A DNA stretch of 64,000 nt, taken from Diplosphaera chodatii. Taxonomy: Eukaryota; Chlorophyta; Trebouxiophyceae; Prasiolales; Stichococcaceae. Both the position numbers and the translations under genes were made by a program. Of the stretch, positions 25,650 to 35,902 are shown one piece after another. Under the pieces are notes generated by a model. That model searched no databases, was not told the DNA's origin, and was given only the letters and a program-made list of their open reading frames with translations. The stretch covers positions 1,116,001-1,180,000 of the forward strand of contig JAALGY010000008.1 in assembly GCA_032358165.1 (NCBI GenBank). The letters run 5' to 3'. Position 1 is the stretch's first letter. Each line of letters opens with the position of its first letter.

Positions 25650-27286
25650 AGCGTCTGCTGCTGCCCGTGTTGAACCGTTAAGCCGTGGTGCCGGTTCTGT
25701 CAGCACCCTATGTTCAAGGCGTGAAGACTATCTGGATTTCTTCAGAATTAACGGCAGACCACCGCCAGGTTTTGCGCCGCGCTGCGCAGCAAACAAGGTG
25801 CGATGCCAGCAAACGCTCGTGCGCGCCGTCGCGACGCATGCAGCAGAAGCCTGATCTGTTCGCGAGTGAGGCTGTGAGTCGAGCGGTTGGATCGAGGCTG
25901 CGTGTAAACCTACGTGACTGCCGGCTGGGTCTGCCCAGATTACTGCAACTGCTTAGCCCGTCCGAGAATGCTGCAGACGCCGGCACCACTCGCGCCGCGA
26001 AGCCGCGAGATTGCATCAAAGCTGCAACATTTCACAGGTCACACTCGTTCACGTTGAGCTTTATCCACAGTCTGCAACAACACCATGTTGCTGGGCCCGC
26101 ATGCATGGACGATGTGTCATGATGACTAGTGTGCCGTAACCTGCACACTAGCAGATCTTGCTGCGAGTTGGTCAAGCTCGCTCTGAACATGACAAAGCGC
26201 CGGTGCAGATTGCAATGCTTTTATGCGCTAGAGCAGATCACGCCACTGCATCTGAAGCCACGAAACCCCACGAAAAACTGGGGACCACTTCCTCCTCTAC
26301 AGACACACTCGTCGTGGTCAAGCAGTGGTGTCGGGCGCAGTGCCTCCTGAATTGTTTGGCACGCTGCCACACGTCAGGTCGTGCGCAAGCCAAAAGCTTC
26401 TAGGTGCACGGACACCAGTCTGCTGCTTCTGCCTGCCAGCTGCGCACCAAGTACAATGACTGTGTTGATGGCAGACCCGCACACGTCAGCCAGAACGAAG
26501 AGTGATGAGGTTCTCGCCGCAGTGCTGTGACGCGAGGCTGCTGCTGCAGCGTAAGTGCCTTGCAGCTGACGGAGGGCACGACGCAGCGGCGGACTGCTGC
26601 CACTCAAGGACACAACAGCTGCCAGTCAGTATCCCTGCTGAGACTCATACAGCTACCTCCCCCAGCATCGCACTCATCACATGGGTGATTGGGGTGTCGT
26701 CGCTTGCATGCCACGGGGTTGCAGGATGCGCACCTGTGGAAACATTATCAATGGCAGCTGTGCAGCGGCTCGACTTCCGTCAGCGAAGCACACTGCTGTT
26801 CAAACGTACAGTGTCACGCTGTCGTTTCCGCTGCCGTTCGAGTCACGACGGCGAACGCCCGAGGGTGTGTCAGCAGCCACAAGTCAAGCATGCTCGTACC
26901 GTTTGTACTGCTCAGGTTGGCAGAGTGATCACTGTCGCATCACAGCAGTTCGAGTTAGTGTTGGGTGGCGTAGCAGCCGGGGATGCAGACCGCAGTGGAC
27001 GCGTCCTTCCACGTTTGCAGATGCAGTTCACAAATCCTGTATGACTGCATATGACATGCTGGCGCAATTGACATCGCAATGTGCACCGCAGTATGACTAT
27101 TGACGAGTCGCTTGTCAACTCGCATGATTTGTGTGACATTAGGTGCAGCCCTGAGGCAGATCAGGCGTTGAGTCTCAGGAGGACGGTGCACATGCATGGG
27201 CATGCGGCGCACAGTGATACGCTTGCTGCAACAAGCACTCACATGTGACTTAGCACCATCTAGCGCTGTGCTGATCCCCTGTCACC
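25650..27286. other. Long divergent intergenic region (DGK / NAT9-like)
   Basis: 1.6 kb with no recognised gene. Open frames at 25685-26122 and 26502-27044 are unspliced, Cys/Arg/Ser-rich and without domain motifs. CpG is fairly frequent near the kinase start (25580-25870), as expected of a promoter/5' UTR. A small lineage-specific gene or non-coding RNA cannot be excluded. Confidence 0.4.
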
Positions 27287-28580
27287 ATGAAGCAAAACGC
27301 CAACCTGGTGCTATCGTCTGCGCGCTGCCACCTGGTCCCATACCGGCGGGAGCATGTGCTCCGCTACCATCACTGGATGGTGCGCAAGAGTCATCTCATT
27401 GGTTTCTTACGACGCTGCGTGATCACACGCACGGTCATGTCTTTACACACGCGTAACGCTGCCACCATAGGAAGATGCCGAGCTGAGGGCAGCCACTGCT
27501 TCGGAGCGCCTCAGCCTTCAGGCATGCGGTGATCGTGTGCCCGTCTGTGCTGAGCTGGGATCGGAAGCCAGGACAGTTCCCTTCTCAAGCATGACGTCCT
27601 GTTTCCAACACATGCCCGGCTGATACTGCAGATGCCCTCCGCAGGAGGAGTATGAAATGCAGCAGAAGTGGGCGGAAGATGCAGACAGTGAGCGCTCGCA
27701 CATGCACACTGCTGCGCTGTGGTGTCGACTGCATGGTGTGGGATATATGTGGCGCTGCCTGAGTACCTTGCGGTGCCGCGAGCTGCAGAGTGCACCTTCA
27801 TAGTGCTGGACGCCGCCATGCCGGACACAGAGGGCACCGGCAGCCATGGTGGAGGTGCGATTGAGGTACCCGCCACTTGCGACCCTCTGCAGTGTGCCCC
27901 ATGTCAGCTTACACAGCAGCGTGGTTGCGTCTCTGACAGGCATGGCGGGTGATGTCAATCTGTTCTTCAACGACTTGGAGGGCGACACGAGCGTCGCTGA
28001 AATTGAGGTGTAGACATTGCCAGGCGTGCCCTGCATGCCGCTGCTGTGCCCATTACAGCATGGAAACCTGTAAGTTTCAGCCTGCAGGTCATGATTGCTG
28101 AGAAAGCCAGTCGGAGGCATGGCCTGGCAGCCACAGCCCTACAGATGCTGATGGCTTATGCAGCCCAGGAGGGGGTGAGATAACCTAGGTCCTGCGGGTG
28201 CAATGCACAGCACTGTGCACTGCAAAAATTTCACTTGTTTGGGGTCAAGTATTACAGAATTGCATGATCATCTCCAGGGAGTGACCAGGTTCTGTGCCAA
28301 GGTCGGCGAAGACAACAGTGCATCCCTGGCCCTTTTCCAGCAACGGTTGGGATTTGTAGAGGTGTCACGAAGCACAGTTTTTCAGGTTGGTAGCAGGCTT
28401 CCCAACATTGAATTTCAGCACGAACTATGGAGTGACTGTGCCCTAAGCTGTGCAGATATGTCACTGCTTCACATGGCTGTAATGCAGGAGATCACCCTCG
28501 AGAAGCAGTTGGAGCGCACAGACGCTGAGGCAATGTGGGCAAAGAACCGCGACTGGACACGTAGGAACTATGATGACTGA
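27287..28580 (+). CDS. GNAT-family N-acetyltransferase, NAT9-like
   Basis: Predicted acetyl-CoA-dependent acetyltransferase of the NAT9 subfamily; substrate in algae unknown. ATG 27287 gives MKQNANLVLSSARCHLVPYR and EHVLRYHHWM, the diagnostic NAT9 opening. Successive exons add DAELRAATASERLSLQ (27474), EEYEMQQKWAEDAD (27643), CTFIVLDAAM (27790), GDVNLFFNDLE (27947), MIAEKASRRHGLAATALQML (28090; the R-R-x-G-x-A acetyl-CoA loop), RFCAKVGEDNSASLALFQQR and LGFVEVS (28289) and EITLEKQLERTDAEAMWAKN (28490). Stop 28578-28580. The length is close to the family's roughly 200 residues and all GNAT blocks are present, so it looks functional. It is convergent with the PGAP1-like gene; the stop codons are only 67 bases apart. 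Confidence 0.9.
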
Positions 28581-28647
28581 CCTCCCAATAAACGACGACC
28601 TTGCCGTGACACTCGCTACAGACAGTCATCAGGAGCAGCTTCATGTT

Positions 28648-31600
28648 TCAGCACTCTTTCTCAGCGTATCCTGATGGTTTGCACACCCACACTGAAACCA
28701 CGAACGTTGCAGAGACCACGGCAACACTTTCCCACAGCACCTCACCGCTGGCAGTCGGTGCTACAGCAGCCATCCCCAGTGTGCATATGCCGCCAGCAGC
28801 AGCCACACTGCGACACAGTCTTGAGCTGGCGAAATCCCTGCCTGCACACCCTTCTGCACGGACCTGCAACCAGTGACGTACCCAACTTCTGCAAGTGTTG
28901 TACATCGTGAGCTATGTCAGAGCTCTGTGATTGGGTATCCGCGCATTCAGGACTGCGCATGAGCACCTGCACTAGAGTAACCCCCAATAGCGCTGGTGGT
29001 ACAGCCAGCAGGGTGTCGAGATCTGGCAGTTTCAGCGTGTGTGCTGACAGTGGCAGCAGGATTTGCGCCAGACAGCTGGGCGCTGTCATGAGCAGGGTAC
29101 AAAACATCATGACCCAAAGGAGCCGCATTTGGTACAGGTGGTCTGAGATCCCCTGCAAATATATGACTCACACAGATCTGCTGGGCACATGGTCTCCGGT
29201 ATCCTGGCACACTCTCAAATCAAACAGCATCTGCACACCACAGTAGGAGGGCAATTGCCATCTCACAGCAGGAAATACCTGTTTGCCAAGAGCGGATGTG
29301 CAGCCAGCAAGTGCGAGCGCCATTGCACAGACAGGGTGCAGAATTGCTGCGAGCACTGCCGAGAGGAAGGCCCACCTGGCAGTGCACATCGAGTGCAGTC
29401 GTCTGCAAAATGCAATGTAGGTCGCCTCCACTAGACCACACATTGTGCATGTAATTTCATCTGGCTCAGAGACAGGTGTCTCACCTATGGACCACCTTCT
29501 TTTGGGGCCCTGGGCTTGGCAGCTGCATGCTGCTGTACGGCGTGCGGGTGGCTGTCTTGCACAGCCGAATGCAAGCGGCTGCGGCAGCTGCCGTCAGTGG
29601 CGCCCACAACAGCAAAGCTTCGAGCAGGCCGCCTGCAACCGCCGCCAGCAGCAAGCTCTGCCCTGCTGTTGTGTGTATGACAGTGTGCTGCGCCCCTGTG
29701 ACACTGAGCAGAGCCTGCAAGGCCGCAAACGCTGGCGCCATTGCCACCGCAGACCAGTAGGCCGGCTGTCTGCTTGGTCGGTGCAGTGCCAGCAGCACCA
29801 GAGCCACGCCACCGCACAGGGGCAGCAGCACATAGGCGTGGACGTGCAGCACATGCACCACAGCCGCGAGACCGTCCCAGTGCAGCCTGCAGTGTTGTAT
29901 GCTCAATTGTTAGCAGTAGGGAAGTTTCAGCGGGCAATTATCAGATGGCGCAAGCAGATATGCAAAGTGCTGACCTGAGGTTGAGCCCACAGCACGGGTC
30001 ACTGATCAAATTGACGCGGTCTGCCGCTGCCAAGTGGGAACTCCACAGCGGCATGCCAGGTGCTGCTGCCCAGCAAGTCGGTGCAGAACTGCCTGCTGTC
30101 TTGTGCTCGACCTGAAACTGGGGTTCCCAGCGTTTTATGTGTGCGCTGCTGGGGGCTGTCCGTGTAGCTGCTGGCTGCGCTGACAAGCTGAAAGCAGTGG
30201 CCTTGATCCACCACGGCATGGACCGCCGGCTGAATGACAGCACCATGTCCTGTTGTGCTGGCAGCTGATGGCCAGCACGAAGCATGGCTGCCCATGGCAG
30301 CTGGACCTCAGGTGCTCGTGCCAGCACCTGCATCAGTGTTTCCACATGGATGACAGCGGGATCCACGGCGGTTGTAAAGAGGATAGCAGCCAAGCACAAT
30401 GATATAGCATCCGCACTTCAGGGACTGATTACCTGACCAACGATGCCTGCAGCTGGGTTGCGGTCAGTCTCGAGCCACACCACGATGTGGCTGGCAGGCG
30501 AAGTTGTTCCAACCAACAGCAGCCAGGCTGCTTGAGACATGTAGTGACGCCGCCCTGCAACCACCTTCTGCCATAGCCTGGACGACAGTAGCCGCGCATT
30601 GAGACAATGTTCTCCACAACAACGAAATGCTGTGCGGTTGTTTCGAGTGTGAGACACAGTGATGCAGCCATCCTTGGTTCATGCAACATCAATATAACCA
30701 TACTTGCCTTCGGTCCTGCACCTCAAGTTTGAGCGCAACATCCATTGGCAGCAGCACTCGCGCCTGCTGTGTCAGCTCCCGCAAGCTCCCGTCTGCATGT
30801 TGCTGAAACAACCGAAACCCTGTGCACGGCTGCAGGCCTGATGCGAGCACCGCCAGCCGTCCATGCTCCGCAGCAGGCACAGCCCACCGCCACCAGCTGT
30901 TGCCAGCAAACCGGAGCCAATTCATGTGCCAGGGCAGGCCACCCCGACTTGTGCATCTTTGTGGCAAGAGCACGACTTGCCTGCTGTTCGACTGCATGCC
31001 GCGCTCTGGAAGGCTGACCAGCGTCCCGTGTAAGACTGTTGCCTGATCTGCTGCATGCTCAGGCACTGCCAGCTTGCAGCTGTCTCTGCGGCCCGCTCCC
31101 GAGCTGCCTATAGCTTGAACTCTGGCCCCTGTGCTGCAGCTGCCTGCAGTGTCCAGCTGCTGCGTGCCACCCGAGGAGCGGGCGGGCTCGAGGCCAAGGT
31201 ATTCACGCACCAAGCGCTGCACTGCCTGTTGGCGCTGATCCACGCCAACGCCAGGCAGCTTCAGCAGCAGCGCTGCCAGCCTGACGACCAGCTGGTTACA
31301 CCACACGATGGCCTGCAGCGAATAGCCTCGCAGCTGTCGATGCACACAGTCCATGGCAATCATGCGACAGCGGTTGCCCTGTAAACCCTTTGCTGGTCAA
31401 ATGACTACAAGCAAGCTTGCAGCCACAGCTGGGCACCTGGTGGTCTGCGGTCGCCCAGATGCCAGGCATCTGATCAGTGCTTCCCTCGAAGGCCCACCCA
31501 TCCGGCACCAGCTGTTGCAGCGATGTCACCTCCCTTGGCACCTGCAGTCCACACCCGCCCCTGTCGAACACTCACATGTCTGTGCAGATCTGCACGCCTG

Positions 31601-32730
31601 CGACAGCTGCTGGAGGCCTGTCTGCACCTGCACATCCGCTGTGCCGCCCGCGATGGAGACCACCGGCACTGGCGGGCCTGCCGTGGCACTGAGGCGGCGG
31701 TAGAAGCGCGCAAGAGCTGGCTGGAAGTGTGCGGGCGACCGCTGGTGTGGCGACGCCAGGGTCACGAGCGCCAGCACTGCTGATACCTCTGCAGTTGAGC
31801 GTCTTGCATATCGACTGGAGTCGAGCATGTTGAACAACTTCATGCTTGCTGTAGCTAAGCAATACATAGCACACCATCATCGTGGCCAGCCACCAGATGC
31901 GCCACCGCTGCGCGCGCCACAACTCCACCCATTGAGTGCCCAACGACAATGATGCGCCGAGCACTGCTGTCATGTGCAGCATGCTGGACCAACAGCCAGC
32001 GCAGGCAGTCCACTGCAAATGCTGTCTGCTGCTCCTGCACAGGGCACAGGAGCAGTGCTGATGGTGCCATGGCCGTGCGCCTGCAAGCCGCATGCTGGCA
32101 ATTGTGTTGCAAACGTCTAACTGCGCCTTTGAAGACTGCCTGCTGACCAGCAGGGCGCCATCGAGGGCTGAGCGCTCCTCCCTGAAGTCCACAGCATACC
32201 ACTGCAGGGCCCGCTCCTGGGGCCCCCGCAGCGCCTGCCGTGCCGTCTCAGACGCCAGCGACCGCACCTGGACCGTCGTGTGCACGTGAGACCGTCCGCT
32301 TTAACGGTGCAACACCGCTTGCGCACACCATACTGGGTCTCTCTGTTCACCTGTTGATGGTTGCCGCCGTTCCCCGGCAGAAACAGCACCGGCACCAGTG
32401 TGCTGTTCTCTACTGCAAACATCACATGCGAAAGCTGGAATGCGCAAAACGGTTGACGTCACTGCCGATCAGCCTATATATCAGCACACTTGCAAAGATG
32501 ATCCGCTGTGCACCATGTGGAGCAACAGCTGCTTCTGTGTCTCGATACCGAAACAGCCCATAGCGGCGTGACAGCTTGCTGTCGGCATCCACACGCTCGT
32601 AGGACGGATGCATGTACGTCATTTCGCACTGATACGGTGCATTTGAGCGGCGATGCAATACAACTGCCGTGTGCAGCAGTGCACCAAGCGCCAGGAATGC
32701 TGTTCCTGCGCGGCATGCTTGCAGGGGCAT
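28648..32730 (-). CDS. GPI inositol-deacylase, PGAP1/Bst1-like
   Basis: ER membrane lipase that removes the acyl chain from GPI inositol before export of GPI proteins. ATG 32730 opens a signal-anchor (MPLQACRAGTAFLALGALLH) followed by CEMTYMHPSYERVD, the conserved PGAP1 start, and YGLFRYRDTE. Lipase core: LVPVLFLPGNGGNHQQV (about 32400; lid and oxyanion region), WYAVDFREERSALDGALL (32190), and RRIIVVGHSMGGVVARAAVA with the G-x-S-x-G nucleophile (31950-31900). LALVTLASPHQRSPAHF (about 31770) is the conserved block after the nucleophile. The lumenal middle part is poorly conserved. The C-terminal part contains hydrophobic segments (LLWVMMFCTLLMTAPSCLAQ, 29125; VPPALLGVTLVQVLM, 29000; VVSATFVVSVWVC, 28690), matching the multi-pass tail. 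The stop TGA is at 28650-28648. Exon borders between 29200 and 31700 are uncertain. Confidence 0.8.
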
Positions 32731-33274
32731 TCAACAGCCGTACAAGCTTGCAACGCTGTCGATGCTGCAAGCTCATATGCTTTCACGTGCTCGAAACTGG
32801 ATCAGCAATGTGCATGTTGATCGACCTGAGCGTAGCCAGCTTGCGAATGACTAAGATGGCAGAGAACGACTGCAACAACCGACGAAGCATGCAGTGGAGA
32901 TACACCACGCAATCTGCGTAGTCTTTGCGCAACCTAGGTCGCCGCTCGCAAACTCGCATGCATGATGCATCTGAATCTGACGTCAGCATCACGTTGAAGT
33001 GCTGTAAGACTTGTCTCTTGGGTCAAAGCTATGCTTGCGGACGCTCATGCGACATGATAACGTGAATCTATAGTCGCAGTCGGGGCAGCGCACCAATCGC
33101 CAGTGTATGTCGCCTGCAATTGCCAAATCGTGCTAGATCACTGCAGCAGACCAAACCCAGGCACCAGGCGTAAGCTCGCACAAACATCCTCGGCCTTGTG
33201 GTCTAGAGGTTTTGGCAGAAGGTGTCGAAGGTGAAGCCGTGGTCACACAAGTGGGAAGCCGCAGTGTACCGACC
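32731..33274. other. Divergent intergenic region (PGAP1-like / ALDH-like)
   Basis: 544 bases between two start codons pointing away from each other. No coding signature was seen. The sequence shortly before 33275 is open in the ALDH frame from a TTG at 33212, but that codon is not a likely start. Confidence 0.45.
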
Positions 33275-35017
33275 ATGGCGCGCGTCATGGGCTCCGTCTT
33301 GAGTCCGGTGCTGGGCGGGGTCAGCTCGCTCCTGACACCGCTACGTCCGACTCCGGGCCCGCCTGCACTGCCTGTCGCAGACGCCGTGAAGCCGATACCG
33401 CCAACATCAGGCGCTGAGCTTGAGGAGGCTCTGCAGCAGCTGGATGCCAAGAAGCAGGCCTGGGTGGACCTGCAAGACGCCGAGAAGGCAAAGCTGCTGC
33501 GCCGTTGCATCGCATGCACGGTGGCGGTGTCCCAGGAGGCGGCAGAGGTGGCTACAAAAGTGAAGGGCTCCTGGGGCAGTGGCATTGCGGAGGAGCACAT
33601 TGCATGGGTGCCCATCGTCTCGGGGCTGCGTGAATATGCCGAGGCACTGGAGGGCAAGGCGCACCCGATCGGCATGCGCCAGCTGCCGAGCGGGCAGCAC
33701 ATCATTGACATCTTCCCCAGTGGGCTAGAAGCGCTCCTCTTTGGTGGCTGGAAGGGCGAGGTCTGGGTCCAGCCCGGCAAGGAGCCCACCCTGGGCACGC
33801 AGCGCTTCCATGCGGAGGCAATGGGCAAGGTGGCGCTGGTGCTGGGGGCGGGCAACCAGACGGCCGTGGCCGCACTGGACATCCTGCACAAGCTCATCGC
33901 CGAAAACGCTGTTGTCATCTGCAAGATGAACCCGGTCAACGAGTATGTTGGCCCCTACCTCATGCGTGCCTTTGAGCCCCTGGTGGAGGAGGGCTATGTG
34001 AGGTTCGCATACGGTGGCGGGAAGGAGGGCGCCTTCCTGTGCAACCACCCTTCGGTGGGCAGCATACTGCTGACTGGCTCCGCTCAGACGTACGATGCGA
34101 TCGTCTGGGGCGCGGACAAGTCCAAGACCAAGCGGGCGGTGACAAAGCCGGTTGACGGTGAGCTGGGGTGCGTGACGCCCTACATCATCTGCCCCGGCAA
34201 CTGGACCGATGCTGACCTCGAGTTCCAGGCCGGGCAGGTGGTGACAGGGCTTGCGCACAATGCGGGACACAACTGCACCAAGGCCGAGGTGGTGGTCACT
34301 GCCGCAGAGTGGCCGCTGCGGGAGAAGTTCCTGGACGCCATCAGGCGGCAGCTTGCCAAGGTCCCTGCCAGGAACCCGTGGTACCCGGGCAGTGCTGAGC
34401 GTGCACAGGCATTTTGCAAGGCATTCCCTGACGCAGAGGAGATTGCGGATCGGGATGGCGCCATGCCGTGGCGCTTCAAGGCTGGCCTGACCCCCGATGA
34501 GGCGCGTCTGGATACGGAGAACTGGTGCGGGGTGCTGCAGGAGGTGGCCCTGCCTGGGGCTGACCTCGCGGAGCCGGCAGCATTCTTGCCAGCTGCCGTG
34601 CAGTTTGCCAACGACCGTTGCTGGGGCAACCTCTCCTGCTGCCTCTTCGTTTCACCCCAGGTGCAGGCGCAGCATCAGCAGGCGTTTGAGGAGGCTGTGG
34701 CCGGGCTGCGCTACGGCAGCGTGTGCGTGAATGTGACCAACATCATGGGATTCTGCATCGCGCGGCTGCCGTGGGGTGCCTTCCCCGGCAACACCCCAGA
34801 GGACATCCAGAGCGGCAACTGCGCGGTGCACAACACGTGCCTGGTGGACTTCCCACAGAAGGGCGTGCTGTACGCCCCCTGGCGCATCCGCCCGACGCCC
34901 TTTTGGTCGCCCTTTGCCCAAAATGCCGAGGCGCTGGTGCCCCGCGCCATGGCCTTTATGGCATCCCCATCGCTGGTGGCCATGACCCCACTGACTGTTT
35001 CCGCCCTGCTGTGCTGA
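33275..35017 (+). CDS. Intronless aldehyde dehydrogenase superfamily protein
   Basis: NAD(P)-dependent aldehyde oxidation is the predicted activity; substrate unknown. A single uninterrupted frame runs from ATG 33275 (context ACCATGG, an excellent eukaryotic start) to TGA 35015-35017, 580 residues. The cofactor region has LVLGAGNQTAVAALDIL and VVICKMNPVNEYVGPYL (Lys217 in the position of ALDH Lys192). LLTGSAQTYDAIVWG follows. Glu296 in GELGCVTPYI and the nucleophile candidate Cys334 in GHNCTKAEVVV keep about the spacing of the ALDH catalytic pair. AFPGNTPEDIQSG and YGSVCVNVTNIMGF match the C-terminal catalytic part. The N-terminus has a variable hydrophobic segment, and the C-terminal LVAMTPLTVSALL is also hydrophobic. 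The product is longer than a typical 500-residue ALDH, and its ELGC and GHNC motifs depart from the usual ELGGK and GQxC, so it belongs to a divergent branch. Absence of introns is exceptional here. Confidence 0.87.
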   Translation: MARVMGSVLSPVLGGVSSLLTPLRPTPGPPALPVADAVKPIPPTSGAELEEALQQLDAKKQAWVDLQDAEKAKLLRRCIACTVAVSQEAAEVATKVKGSWGSGIAEEHIAWVPIVSGLREYAEALEGKAHPIGMRQLPSGQHIIDIFPSGLEALLFGGWKGEVWVQPGKEPTLGTQRFHAEAMGKVALVLGAGNQTAVAALDILHKLIAENAVVICKMNPVNEYVGPYLMRAFEPLVEEGYVRFAYGGGKEGAFLCNHPSVGSILLTGSAQTYDAIVWGADKSKTKRAVTKPVDGELGCVTPYIICPGNWTDADLEFQAGQVVTGLAHNAGHNCTKAEVVVTAAEWPLREKFLDAIRRQLAKVPARNPWYPGSAERAQAFCKAFPDAEEIADRDGAMPWRFKAGLTPDEARLDTENWCGVLQEVALPGADLAEPAAFLPAAVQFANDRCWGNLSCCLFVSPQVQAQHQQAFEEAVAGLRYGSVCVNVTNIMGFCIARLPWGAFPGNTPEDIQSGNCAVHNTCLVDFPQKGVLYAPWRIRPTPFWSPFAQNAEALVPRAMAFMASPSLVAMTPLTVSALLC

Positions 35018-35902
35018 GCGGCTGGGTACCGGAGGCAATGCAAGGACCTGTCATACGACAGTTTCTGGCACGGCAACTTACTATCAGCCAATGCCAGCGT
35101 GCTCTTCGTTTCGTCTGCTGGAGCTGATGAAAGCACCAGGTTTCGAGTGGCATGCATGATTCTGCATTTGAACACTCTCGACTGCCAGCAACGATCTATA
35201 TACAGCACGGAGCCTGTTTTCTCTGCCTTGCAACTGCATGTCTGCACTGCTTCTGCTGCAATGTGTTGATGGCCGGTTGGTTGCACCATACATCGTGCAC
35301 AACCACTGCTGAGTGGCTACGCTGGACAGCATGTCAATGCTTGCACTGTAACACTGGTGGCCTCAAAACCCTTACAAGCTACACTTGTGCATGAATCAGA
35401 CAGCTGCTTGGCAGCCCTTGCTGCAAGCCACTGTAACCTCTTGCCACACGACGCAATGTGTGCTGCTTGTGCTGCTGTCAAAGCCAAAATTGCCCACCGT
35501 ACATCAATTGGCATGTCAAATCGTCAGCAGGTATACACAAACATTTGCTGGCATATGACATGCTGGTTCCTGATCCCACGCCGCAGCTCACAGCAGGCTC
35601 ACATAGCCAGACCTGTTTCTCAGGACCGCAATGGCGCTCTGCCGAACATGTCTGCCTAATGTACAGCAGCATGCCGGCAGCATGCCGTATGTGCCAAAAC
35701 TGTTGTCTGCCATGCACTGATGCCACTGAAGCCGAACGTGGTCATCTGGTATCGGCTGTGCTAGATGGCCTGCAAACCGCGGCGGCATCCGCACGACCAG
35801 CAGTGTCAATGTCGCGACACTGCAGCACGCCACAGGATGGTCTCACCAGGCACTCTTGTGCAGTCTTGGGTTATCTTCTGCAGGTCAACTGCGTCATGAG
35901 AG
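35018..35902. other. Convergent 3' region between ALDH-like gene and MFS 2
   Basis: 885 bases between facing stops with several short open frames but no domain signature. It is lower in GC than the ALDH gene. It contains TGTAA on the plus strand (35347) and TTACA (minus-strand TGTAA) at 35372, only about 25 bases apart. Confidence 0.5.
35347..35351 (+). terminator. Putative TGTAA poly(A) signal for the ALDH-like gene
   Basis: TGTAA 330 bases after the ALDH stop. A minus-strand TGTAA (35376-35372) lies just beyond, so the two convergent transcripts could end almost at the same point. Confidence 0.35.

Noticed and set aside
33212..33274. N-terminal extension of the ALDH-like protein
   Set aside because: The extension depends on a TTG start; the in-frame ATG at 33275 has a strong ACCATGG context.
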